From assembly GCF_011008945.1 (NCBI RefSeq), contig NZ_WYCT01000042.1, positions 1 through 32,454 of the forward strand: 32,454 bases of DNA. The letters run 5' to 3'. The notes under the pieces were generated by a model, which had not been told where the DNA came from, made no database searches, and saw nothing but the letters and a program-made list of their open reading frames with translations. The translations under genes and the position numbers were made by a program. The stretch comes from Streptomyces harenosi. Its GTDB lineage: Bacteria > Actinomycetota > Actinomycetes > Streptomycetales > Streptomycetaceae. Positions 8,761 to 16,303 of this stretch are shown one piece after another (the stretch's first letter is position 1; each line of letters begins with the position of its first letter).

Positions 8761-9306
8761 TCAGGCGGCGCGGGCTGTGGGTAACTGCGAGACCCACGTC
8801 GTGAGCCCGGTCAGGTGCTCGGGCTGCAGCCCGTGGTGTGGGTCGGGCTGAATGAGGAGGGTCGACGTTCCCTTCGCAGTGCGCTCCGCCGCCCATTCAT
8901 GGTCGAGGCCGGTGAAGTCGTCGTCGATCCAGACGGCGGGGGCGTCGCCCAGCCAGGCGTCGACGTGGTCGCGCTTCCACAGGTAGCCGTTGGGGTGGCT
9001 AGTGGTGATCTGCGGACGCGGGAGATCGACGTACGACAGGGTTGGAAGGCCGAGGAGCGGGCCGATGAGGGTGGTGGCGTCCTGGCGCCAGCTGGTGCAC
9101 CAGAGCGGGGTGACCAGGCCGGTGCGGATCACGTCCATGAGCATGGGGCCGTGGGCAGGGTCGAGCCAGACGGTGACCGGGTTGTCGGCGCTCCGGCCGG
9201 TGGGGACGACGTCGTGGCGGGCGTGGGTGGCCGGGGTCGAGCCGTCCGCGTTGGGGAAGGGTATGAGGACGCCGTCGATGTCGAGGAGCAGGTAAGGCGG
9301 GCGCAT
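8761..9306 (-). CDS. HAD-superfamily protein (probable phosphatase)
   Basis: The 181-aa product starts at ATG 9306 behind GGAGGA, an ideal ribosome site; the frame upstream lacks HAD features. All four HAD motifs can be seen. Motif I is LLLDIDGV with Asp9 as nucleophile and Asp11 as acid. Motif II Thr/Ser is in WCTSW (71-72), motif III Lys111 is in WKRDHV, and motif IV is the Asp cluster WIDDDF (128-130). It resembles the small HAD domains also found fused in RNA-repair-type proteins. Substrate is unknown. It follows the methyltransferase by 35 bp and is the last gene before a strong terminator, so it is likely co-transcribed. Confidence 0.82.
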   Translation of the reverse strand: MRPPYLLLDIDGVLIPFPNADGSTPATHARHDVVPTGRSADNPVTVWLDPAHGPMLMDVIRTGLVTPLWCTSWRQDATTLIGPLLGLPTLSYVDLPRPQITTSHPNGYLWKRDHVDAWLGDAPAVWIDDDFTGLDHEWAAERTAKGTSTLLIQPDPHHGLQPEHLTGLTTWVSQLPTARAA

Positions 9307-9341
9307 CGATTCCTCCGGGGGAAGCCGGGGCGGATGGCTGG

Positions 9342-10034
9342 TCAGAGCTTGCGGGCGCGGATCAGCAGGGTGGTGGGCCAGTGGCCCATGCGGGGGTCGT
9401 TGAACTCCTGGGCCGAAGTGAGCCAGAAGCCCGCTCGGCTGAGGTGCCTCTCCCAACGGTCGGTATCGAACTCCCATCGGGCGATGGGGAGCCGAGTGCG
9501 GTCGGGCAAGGTGACGAAGTCGCGGCGGGGCCGGTCGTCGCCGGAGGGGCTTCGACCGCCGCGCTGCGGGTGCGGGACAGAGAAGGCCAGCACTCGCCCG
9601 GGCGTGAGGCGTTGGGCGATGGCCGGGAGCAGGAGCTCGGGGGCGACGAGACCGATGGCTCCGAAGACGGAGTAGATCGCGTCGAACTGCTCGTCAGAGA
9701 CGTGCAGGCAGTGCAGGGCGTGGCCAGCAACGAAGGTGAGGTTGTTCAGCCGTCCGTAGTGGGAGCGGGCGCGGCGGACCTGGAGGCCGACCAGGTCGAC
9801 GCCGGTGACGTGCGCGCCGTGGCGGGTGGCGAGGTGGGCGGCGTTGTGGCCGGGGCCGCAGCCGAGTTCCAGGAGTCGCTTGCCGCGCAGGTCGGGGCCG
9901 AGGACCTCGGCTCCGGGGCCTTGGCCGGGTCTCGTGGTCCATTCCATCCGGGCGGGTACGGAAAGAGGTTCGGCGAGTCCGGCGGCGGTGCGTTGGAGGG
10001 CGTGGGCGTGCCAGGGGGATGCCTGGGCGAGCAC
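9342..10034 (-). CDS. Class I SAM-dependent methyltransferase
   Basis: The 230-aa product shows the Rossmann SAM-binding motif I LLELGCGPGH (about residues 54-63). The ribose-binding acidic residue follows in GVDLVG (Asp80). A motif IV-like FDAIYSVFGAIGLV comes next, and a C-terminal beta region ends TTLLIRARKL. This is the UbiE/MenG-like small-molecule methyltransferase fold; the methyl acceptor cannot be told. The GTG start at 10034 lies one base after the stop of the upstream kinase-like gene, so translation is probably coupled. Confidence 0.88.
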   Translation of the reverse strand: MLAQASPWHAHALQRTAAGLAEPLSVPARMEWTTRPGQGPGAEVLGPDLRGKRLLELGCGPGHNAAHLATRHGAHVTGVDLVGLQVRRARSHYGRLNNLTFVAGHALHCLHVSDEQFDAIYSVFGAIGLVAPELLLPAIAQRLTPGRVLAFSVPHPQRGGRSPSGDDRPRRDFVTLPDRTRLPIARWEFDTDRWERHLSRAGFWLTSAQEFNDPRMGHWPTTLLIRARKL

Positions 10035-10035
10035 G

Positions 10036-10947
10036 TCAGATCTCCAGGAGGTGGAGGACGTCGGTGAGGTGGCGGCGGACGGCCTTGATGTAGGCGGGGT
10101 CGGTGGCCGGGTCGTTGATCCAGCGGATGGACTGCTCCATGAACCACTCGACGGCCCACATGCGGTGCCAGCCCAGGGCCCAGTTCTCGGCGGTGAGCCC
10201 GCCGCGCGGGGCGAGGGCGTCGGGGGTGCCGCCGGCGGTGACGTACTGCTCCAGGAAGACGCGCAGGCGGACGGGGTGCGGGGGCTCGATGGTGCCGTGC
10301 CAGCTGGCGAGGTCGAGCAGGCCGGGGCCGGTGAAGGCGCGGGCGAAGTCGAGCAGCCGCCAGCCGCGCTCGCCGATGTGGAGGCTGGTGGGGTGGAACT
10401 CGGAGTGCACCCAGCCGAACGGTTCCAGCGTCGCTCCGGCGGAGCGGGCTTCGGCGGCCTTGGCGATACGGTCGAGCGCTTCCTCGACGTCGTCGGCGTC
10501 CTGCCACCGGTCGGCCTTGCGCAGCCGTTCGAGGTGCTCCAGCGCCCTGGCCGGGAGCGTCCGCAGCCGGTCCTGGTCGAGGACGGGCAAGGGTGGAGCC
10601 GTACGGGTTCCGTGCAGGATCACGGCCGCGGCGACGCCGTCGAGGTCGTCGGCCTCGCGGACGGACGGTCCGAGGTCCTCCATGAGCATGCCGAGCCATC
10701 CGTCCAGGACGGCGGAGGCGTGGACCTGGGGGACGGGTACGCCGAGGGTGTGGGCCAGGCGGAGGGCCTGGTCCTCGCTGTCGAAGGGCTTCTTGGCGTA
10801 CTTGAAGACGGCCGTGGAGCCGTCGGGGAAGGTGACGCGCTCGACGCCGGACATGGACCACACGCGTACCTCCTCCCGTACGGCGGTGGTCCGGCCGGTC
10901 GCGGTGAGCAGGTTGTCGAGGAGTTCCGCGCTGGGGTTCGTGGTCAC
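10036..10947 (-). CDS. APH-fold phosphotransferase-like protein with altered catalytic motif
   Basis: The 303-aa product has the layout of aminoglycoside/homoserine-kinase-type phosphotransferases. An N-lobe Lys sits in TAVFKYAKK (Lys49), a hinge-like LMEDLGP follows, the Brenner-type loop is HSEFHPTSLHI (181-191), and the metal-binding loop is LLDFARAF (Asp200). In the family the Brenner loop is HxDxxxxN. Here the catalytic Asp is Glu183 and the metal-binding Asn is Ser188. The protein could be a weak kinase, a ligand binder, or use another chemistry. The C-terminal helical region (YVTAGG... WALGWHRMWAVEWFMEQ) fits an acceptor-binding domain. It starts at GTG 10947 and is followed at once by the methyltransferase. 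Confidence 0.75.
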   Translation of the reverse strand: MTTNPSAELLDNLLTATGRTTAVREEVRVWSMSGVERVTFPDGSTAVFKYAKKPFDSEDQALRLAHTLGVPVPQVHASAVLDGWLGMLMEDLGPSVREADDLDGVAAAVILHGTRTAPPLPVLDQDRLRTLPARALEHLERLRKADRWQDADDVEEALDRIAKAAEARSAGATLEPFGWVHSEFHPTSLHIGERGWRLLDFARAFTGPGLLDLASWHGTIEPPHPVRLRVFLEQYVTAGGTPDALAPRGGLTAENWALGWHRMWAVEWFMEQSIRWINDPATDPAYIKAVRRHLTDVLHLLEI

Positions 10948-10975
10948 GTGAGGGCTCCGGGGAGGGGTGGTGGCG

Positions 10976-11010
10976 TCCGGGGCGGGCGAGAGATGCCGGC
11001 CCGCCCCGGA
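10976..11010 (-). terminator. Hairpin between the 249-aa protein gene and the kinase-like gene
   Basis: TCCGGGGCGGGC (10976-10987) and GCCCGCCCCGGA (10999-11010) form a perfect 12-bp stem with an 11-base loop. It lies 16 bases past the stop at 11027 and 28 bases before the kinase-like GTG. It may be a partial terminator that lowers downstream expression, or an mRNA-stabilising stem. Confidence 0.6.
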
Positions 11011-11026
11011 GCCTGATCGGGTGGGG

Positions 11027-11776
11027 TTACGCGGCGGGGTTCACGCGGTGGGCGTAGACCTGCTCGATCCAGCCCGCCTTGAAGGCCGCGAGGTCGTCGC
11101 GGAAGTTCGCCATCGAGGCACCGTAGGGCGCGATCACGCCGCCGGACTGGTCCGGCACGGACTGGCAGCCGTGCACGAGCCGGCCGCCGAGCGCGGCGTG
11201 GGCCTTGATGGACTCGATCCGGCGGTGCTCGTTGAACCAGCCGCCGTGGTAGACCTCGTCGAGCATCCCGCCCATCTCGTCGTCCAGGTCGAAGACGACG
11301 GAGGTGGCGGCGGGGAAGAACCAGCACGGGCCGACGTTGGAGATGTGCCCGTCCAGCTCGACCTTGTTGAGCGCCATGAGCGTGGCGGCCTCGCGGAGCA
11401 TCCGCAGGTGGTCGGCGGTGATCTGCGGCAGGCCGAGGCCGGCCAGGTGCTCCTCGCGGAAGAGGTACGCGTACACCTCGTACGCGGTGGCCAGGACGCG
11501 GGCGGCGTCGGAGGTGGACTCGCTGTGCTGCTTGATGAAGTCGAGCGCGAGCTGCTCGACCGCGCTCTCGGTCGTCTCGTCCACGTTCAGGAGCTGGGAC
11601 TTGATCAGCTCCCAGTCGGCGACGAGCCAGGTGTTCGACTCGAAGCGGAAGAAGTACTCGGCCGGGTCGATGGTGATGCGCCGGCCGTCGACGTGGATGC
11701 CGGGCAGGCGGTTCCAGCGCGGGTCGAACGCCTCGGGCAGCTCGACCGTGATGGTCGTGGTGTCGATGGTGGTCAC
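11027..11776 (-). CDS. Conserved-looking protein of unknown function (249 aa)
   Basis: I do not recognise the family. The product starts at GTG 11776 (VTTIDTTTITVELPEAFD), with GGAG in good spacing upstream. The N-terminal 60 residues are beta-rich and include GIHVDGRRITIDPAEYFFRF. The middle is helical (EQLALDFIKQHSESTSDAAR; YEVYAYLFREEHLAGL). The C-terminal third has Gly/Trp/His-rich stretches (HISNVGPCWFFPAA; YHGGWFNEHRRIESIKAH) that could form a binding site. There is no signal peptide or membrane segment. It is first in the leftward set, divergent from the XRE regulator, and therefore a likely target of it. Codon use is typical, so it is a real gene. Confidence 0.8.
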   Translation of the reverse strand: MTTIDTTTITVELPEAFDPRWNRLPGIHVDGRRITIDPAEYFFRFESNTWLVADWELIKSQLLNVDETTESAVEQLALDFIKQHSESTSDAARVLATAYEVYAYLFREEHLAGLGLPQITADHLRMLREAATLMALNKVELDGHISNVGPCWFFPAATSVVFDLDDEMGGMLDEVYHGGWFNEHRRIESIKAHAALGGRLVHGCQSVPDQSGGVIAPYGASMANFRDDLAAFKAGWIEQVYAHRVNPAA

Positions 11777-12000
11777 CGTGTTCTCCGTCTCTGATCGGCC
11801 AGGTTCGGGCACAGGAATGCCCGAGCCCGGTGTGGGCGTACGGAACTTCGGGGTGCCGCCCGGACCAAGGGGGAGCCTGGATCACGGTTGCGCCGTTCCG
11901 GGCGGCTGCTGATAAGTGAACCGGTGGTCACGCTCAGTGGGTACGGTGGAAGCCAGTTGAAGCGGTATACGAGGTTTACAGCTCCAGGGCGGAGGCGATC
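11777..12000. promoter_or_regulatory. Divergent promoter region between the 249-aa protein and the XRE regulator
   Basis: This 224-bp spacer holds the starts of both transcription units. The stretch 11930-11985 is AT-richer than its surroundings. It has TTGAAG (11957-11962), GGTATAC (11964-11970) and GTTTAC (11974-11979). GTATAC and the nearby GTTTAC could be half-sites for the XRE protein. No convincing -35/-10 pair was fixed. Confidence 0.4.
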
Positions 12001-13356
12001 GTGGCGGCGCCGAGAGAACCCAACTCCCGTCTGCGCGAAGTCATCGCGGCGGTCGACTGCACCTACGAGGCCCTCGCCAGAGACGTGCGGCGCATCGCCG
12101 CCGAGAACGGCGAGATCCTCCAGACCAACAAGTCGGCCATCTCGCACTGGGTGAACGGCACCCGCGCCCCGTCCGGCCGGGTAGGTCAGTACCTGGCCGA
12201 GGCGCTGTCCCGCCGAGCGGGGCGCACGGTCACCCAGACCGAGATCGGCCTCCAGGCCGGTGGTGACGAAGAGCCGGCGGAATCCGACCCCGTCCTCGCG
12301 GTCACCGACCTGGGCCGCGCCGACGTCGAACGCCGCCGCTTCCTCGCCATCGCGGCCTTCACCACCGCCGGCGTCGCCATGCCGCTCGGATACGACCACG
12401 AAGCCACCACCCGCATGCTCCGCGCCCGCACCGGCACGTCCCTGGTCGGCACGGAGGACGTGGACGTCGTACGGCAGATCACGGCTGCCTTCAGCGCGGC
12501 CGACGAGCGCCTCGGCGGCGGGCATGGACTGACCACCGTCACCGCGTACCTCGCCGACACCGCCGCCCCCATGCTGCGCGGACGCTTCCCCAGCGAAGCC
12601 TTACGCCGGGCCGCCTTCGGTGCCGTCGCCGAACTCGCCTACCTCGCAGGGTGGAAGCACCACGACCTCGGCCAGGAAGGCGCCGCCCAGCGCTACTACC
12701 AGGTCGGCTACAAGCTCGCCTGCGAAGCCGACCCCCACGGCCACGCCGCCTGGATGATGCGCGCCCTCGCCCACCAGGCCCTGAGCCTCAAGCAACCGTC
12801 CCACTGCGTCGACCTCGTCGAAGGCGCCCTCCGCACAGGTCTCGGCCACATCGACGGTCAGACCGAGGCCCTCCTCTACATCACCCACGCTCGCGCTTAC
12901 GCCGCCACCGACGAGAACTCCCTGGCCGCACGTGCCCTACTCGCTGCCGAAGACGCCCTCCTCCGCGACGACGGCCCACAGCCCAGCTACTCCCGCGTGA
13001 GCGGCCCCGCCGCCGGCACCGTGGCCAGCCACACCGCCCGCACCCTGACCGACCTCGCCGACCACATCGGCACCGAACAGCAGCACCGAGACGCCCTCAC
13101 CCGCTGGGACCCTGCGAAGTACAAGCGCGTCCATGCCCTCACCCACGCAGACCTCGGCGACAGCCTCGCCGCCCAGGCCCGCGCCGACGAAGCCGTCGCC
13201 GCTTGGACCCAGGCCCTGGTCCTCATGGAGGGCATGACCTCCGACCGGACCCGGAAGGCGATCACCTCAATCCGCTCCACGCTCGCGGTCTACCAGCGCC
13301 GCCGCGTTCCGGGTGCCGCAGATCTCGCCCGCTGTGCTCGCGAGGCCCTCGCCTAA
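12001..13356 (+). CDS. XRE-type transcriptional regulator with TPR-like C-terminus
   Basis: The 451-aa product starts at GTG 12001 behind GGAGG. Residues 10-85 form a helix-turn-helix DNA-binding domain of the Streptomyces type (TNKSAISHWVNGTRAPSGRV as recognition region, then YLAEALSRRAGR). Residues about 105-130 contain RRRFLAIAAFTTAGVAMPLG. From about 165 to the end there are helical pairs typical of TPR regulators (AYLAGWKHHDLGQEGAAQRY; AWMMRALAHQALSLKQPSHC). Such proteins often act as ligand- or peptide-responsive switches for neighbouring genes. It is divergent from the 249-aa/kinase-like/methyltransferase/HAD set and directly upstream of a NUDIX gene. Confidence 0.88.
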   Translation: MAAPREPNSRLREVIAAVDCTYEALARDVRRIAAENGEILQTNKSAISHWVNGTRAPSGRVGQYLAEALSRRAGRTVTQTEIGLQAGGDEEPAESDPVLAVTDLGRADVERRRFLAIAAFTTAGVAMPLGYDHEATTRMLRARTGTSLVGTEDVDVVRQITAAFSAADERLGGGHGLTTVTAYLADTAAPMLRGRFPSEALRRAAFGAVAELAYLAGWKHHDLGQEGAAQRYYQVGYKLACEADPHGHAAWMMRALAHQALSLKQPSHCVDLVEGALRTGLGHIDGQTEALLYITHARAYAATDENSLAARALLAAEDALLRDDGPQPSYSRVSGPAAGTVASHTARTLTDLADHIGTEQQHRDALTRWDPAKYKRVHALTHADLGDSLAAQARADEAVAAWTQALVLMEGMTSDRTRKAITSIRSTLAVYQRRRVPGAADLARCAREALA

Positions 13357-13390
13357 CATGCCCAACAACCCGCCCGACGAAGGGAACACC

Positions 13391-13888
13391 GTGACCCAGC
13401 AGACCGACGGCCAGCCCAAGGCCCTCAAGCCGGCGCTCGGATCGATGACCCTGCTGGTCGCGGCCGTCATCGTCCACGACAAGGCCACCAACCGCGTCGT
13501 CCTCCTCCAGCGCAGCGAGAACGCGAAGTTCGCCCAGGGCATGTGGGACCTCCCCGTCGGCAAGAGTGAGCCGGGCGAACCCATCACCGAGACTGCCGTC
13601 CGCGAGCTCTACGAGGAGACCGGCCTCACGGTGAAGCCTGAGTCCCTCAAGGTCGCCCACATCATCCACGGCGCCTGGGGCGTCGAAGCTCCCAACGGCT
13701 TCCTCACCGTCGTCTTCGCCGCCCACGAATGGACCGGCGAACCCGAAAACCGCGAACCCCGCAAGCACTCCCAGGTCCGCTGGGTCGACACCAACGCCAT
13801 CCCCGACGATTTCGTAGACACCACAGCCATTGCCCTCCGGCATTTCTTGGCAGGCGGCACACAAGTTTCTCTTGATGGTTGGAGCTGA
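13391..13888 (+). CDS. NUDIX hydrolase
   Basis: The enzyme class cleaves nucleoside diphosphates linked to another moiety, using Mg2+. From GTG 13391 the 165-aa product has a complete Nudix box at residues 57-79, matching GX5EX7REUXEEXGU: Gly57, Glu63, Arg71-Glu72, Glu75-Glu76, Gly78. I chose GTG 13391 because GAAGGGAA lies just upstream. An in-frame ATG at 13358, one base after the XRE stop, would add 11 residues and make coupling tighter. Either way it is co-transcribed with the XRE regulator. Substrate is unknown; the fold also serves in nucleotide clean-up and in sugar-nucleotide pathways. Confidence 0.9.
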   Translation: MTQQTDGQPKALKPALGSMTLLVAAVIVHDKATNRVVLLQRSENAKFAQGMWDLPVGKSEPGEPITETAVRELYEETGLTVKPESLKVAHIIHGAWGVEAPNGFLTVVFAAHEWTGEPENREPRKHSQVRWVDTNAIPDDFVDTTAIALRHFLAGGTQVSLDGWS

Positions 13889-13907
13889 GCGCGCCAACCA
13901 TCAAGAG
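13869..13907. terminator. Bidirectional terminator between NUDIX and the STAND gene
   Basis: CTCTTGATGGTTGG (13869-13882) and CCAACCATCAAGAG (13894-13907) form a perfect 14-bp stem with an 11-base loop. The NUDIX stop codon (13886-13888) sits in the loop. The leftward STAND gene ends at 13979, so the hairpin can serve both strands. Confidence 0.75.
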
Positions 13908-13978
13908 GGCTGCCCGCACTCATTCCGCATACCGTGTTCGGTGAGTAACGATGTCGGGCCGGGCCGATGAGATGCGGA

Positions 13979-16303
13979 CTATTCGAGTTCCGCAATATGA
14001 TGCGCCTGAGAGCTCAGGTGCGGGTGCCGTGACAGTAGGTCCTTTGCCAGTGTTAGGTCTTCCTGTGCTTGCTGAGTACGCCCGGCCCGACGGCAGTTGA
14101 TGACTCGAGTCTTGAGGGCCATGAGTAGAGTCTCGCTCGGGATGTCTCGTGCAGACTCAACATTGATGATCTCCGTGAACTTGGCGATTGCCTCATCGGT
14201 CTCCCCGGCCCGACTCAGTGCAACGCCAAGCTGATGGAGTAGCACCATGTCATTGGGAGCGAACTCCACGGCCCGCCGCAATGCGTTGACGCGACCGAAT
14301 TTGTCCCGCTGTGCATCGCACACCCTCGCCTTGGTGCTGTATGCGAGACTGCCGGTGAGTCGATTCGCGCGAGTGCATGCGACATCTGCAAACTTCATCG
14401 CCTGCCCAATTCTTTTCCGTGCGAGCTCATAGCTAGCACTCATCGCAAACACGTAAGCGCTCGTCGGAGCGGTATCGCGCGCTTGCTTGAAGAGAGCGTC
14501 GGCCGCTTCCATATTCCCGGAGAATGTTTCGGATTCACCTCTTCGGCAGAGGATTGCTCCACGCTTTTCGTTGTCTGCTTCGATTCCGAATCGCTCGAAT
14601 ATTCCGACGAATCTGTCAACTTCCCATGACTTCAGCTCCATTTGTTGCGTATATTGCTGGACGCGCCGTCTGGCACTGGTCTCCAGGTCGCCGAAACGCG
14701 CTAGTTGGTTCGCCGCGAAGGAGAGGGTGATGGGAAGGCCGGTGTAAGTTGCTTGACCGTCGGCAGGATGAACCTGGCGGCTTATCAGCGTAGCCTCTTC
14801 GAGTTCGCGTAGGGCCGAGTCCAATCGCTCGCGAGAAATCTCCGAAGCCAGAGAAAGGAGTTGGTCTCCAGGCGGGGCATCGAAGATAGACATTACGCTT
14901 AGCACGCGCTTCGCATCGGAGGAAAGCACGTCCCAGATGTTACGGAAGCTGAATTCTAGAACAGGGGAGTCTTCACCCTTAACCGCACCTAGGGCATCGT
15001 TTAGGTTCCCGCAAAGCTTGTACCTGCCGAGGGCCCACTGGATGGCGAGCGGTAGCCCCCCGCATGCCTTATTGATTTCGTCGATTCGTCGTTCGGTGAG
15101 TGACAGGTCAATTCGAAATTCTCCCGACTTAACTGCCACGAAGTCGCGAGTTTCCTCATGGTTCAGTTCGGGTACCGTGACGGGATATTCCCATCCACCA
15201 GTTTTGCGGCGACTGGTAATGATGACCTTGGCTTGTGAAGCTGGTGGAAGATTCTGAATGAAGGAGATGATCCGCCCGTCGTCGACGGTCTCGAGGTTAT
15301 CTAGGACGATGAGTGTCGGCCAAACGGACAGCCACTCCAGAACTAGCAGCTTCTTTTCATCAAGGTCCGAGGGGGGCTCCTCTCCGAATAGTAGTAGGAT
15401 CTGATCAAGGAGACCTTCGAGGGAGTAAAGCGTTCGGGTCTGGGATCGGGAGATGCCGCCGGAAGTCAGCGCCGTTTCCTTGGCTGTTAGCTGGAGGATC
15501 GCGTCGAAATCCCTTTGGTCGTAGAAATGGTAAGCGGCCCAGGTTGCGAGAGCGGACTTTCCAACACCGCCAGGACCGTGAACGTTGATAATCCAGATTC
15601 GTGGATCTTTCGTTACGGCCGTGATCAGCTGGTCCCTCAACTGTTCGCGTCCGACAAAGAATTGGTAGTCTTTCTCCAGCAGGCGATAGGTTCCTGTATC
15701 TACAGCAAAGGGGGTCTTGGGCTGGTCGCGTTCGAGACTGTCCTGGTCTGCCCTCTCCTCGAGGTCGTCGAGAAGTCCCTCTAGCTCCTCTGCACTGTCA
15801 AGGCGTACGGTTGAGTCGCCCCGACGGAAGTAGATCTCGCCGCGACGTAGTCCGTATGACTCTTTCGGCTGGAAGTCATGCTTGACAAGGGAAGGTGTCC
15901 GTCGCTTCCTTCTCTTTGTCGCCGCACGGACAAGAATAACGGCGAACCATCGAGGTTCTCCCGTGTACCGGAGTTGGTGCTGGACAATGTCCACTGAGAT
16001 GTCAAGTCCAGTCGCGCGGCGAATCTTGTCGCGGAGGATTTTTGCATCGTACGGCAGTTCGGAGGTAAGGCCTACGGGTACCCATGTCTTATCTTGGACA
16101 CCAATTACCAGGTAGCCACCTCCTGTGTTCTTCATTGCGAGCGCGTCTTTAGCGAAGGCGGAAATGTCGTAGTCCGACTCAAGTCGGAAGAGCTGCTTAA
16201 AATCGAGCCACTCGCACTCGCCGCGGCAGTCGACTAGGTATTTGAGCGCATCAAGGCTCAGATCTCCGTCTCGAACCATCCGTTCGATCGTGGCGAGGTT
16301 CAT
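13979..16303 (-). CDS. Schlafen/AlbA_2-STAND NTPase-TPR protein, candidate antiphage defence
   Basis: The 774-aa product has three parts. Residues about 15-180 are a Schlafen AlbA_2-type nucleic-acid domain, with ECEWLDFKQL (29-38), KNTGGGYLVIGVQD (58-71) and the closing IYFRRGDST. Residues about 213-560 are an NB-ARC-like STAND ATPase, with FVGRE (216-220), Walker A GPGGVGKS (243-250), Walker B LIVLD (331-335), sensor IITSRR (360-365) and GGLPLA (414-419). Residues about 580-774 are TPR-like helices. STAND proteins sense a trigger with the C-terminal repeats, oligomerise and switch on the N-terminal effector; several defend bacteria against phage. The gene is clearly AT-richer than its neighbours and uses rare codons such as ATA. 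Its ATG overlaps the upstream stop as ATGA. Shine-Dalgarno pairing is weak, so coupling may matter. Confidence 0.85.
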   Translation of the reverse strand: MNLATIERMVRDGDLSLDALKYLVDCRGECEWLDFKQLFRLESDYDISAFAKDALAMKNTGGGYLVIGVQDKTWVPVGLTSELPYDAKILRDKIRRATGLDISVDIVQHQLRYTGEPRWFAVILVRAATKRRKRRTPSLVKHDFQPKESYGLRRGEIYFRRGDSTVRLDSAEELEGLLDDLEERADQDSLERDQPKTPFAVDTGTYRLLEKDYQFFVGREQLRDQLITAVTKDPRIWIINVHGPGGVGKSALATWAAYHFYDQRDFDAILQLTAKETALTSGGISRSQTRTLYSLEGLLDQILLLFGEEPPSDLDEKKLLVLEWLSVWPTLIVLDNLETVDDGRIISFIQNLPPASQAKVIITSRRKTGGWEYPVTVPELNHEETRDFVAVKSGEFRIDLSLTERRIDEINKACGGLPLAIQWALGRYKLCGNLNDALGAVKGEDSPVLEFSFRNIWDVLSSDAKRVLSVMSIFDAPPGDQLLSLASEISRERLDSALRELEEATLISRQVHPADGQATYTGLPITLSFAANQLARFGDLETSARRRVQQYTQQMELKSWEVDRFVGIFERFGIEADNEKRGAILCRRGESETFSGNMEAADALFKQARDTAPTSAYVFAMSASYELARKRIGQAMKFADVACTRANRLTGSLAYSTKARVCDAQRDKFGRVNALRRAVEFAPNDMVLLHQLGVALSRAGETDEAIAKFTEIINVESARDIPSETLLMALKTRVINCRRAGRTQQAQEDLTLAKDLLSRHPHLSSQAHHIAELE

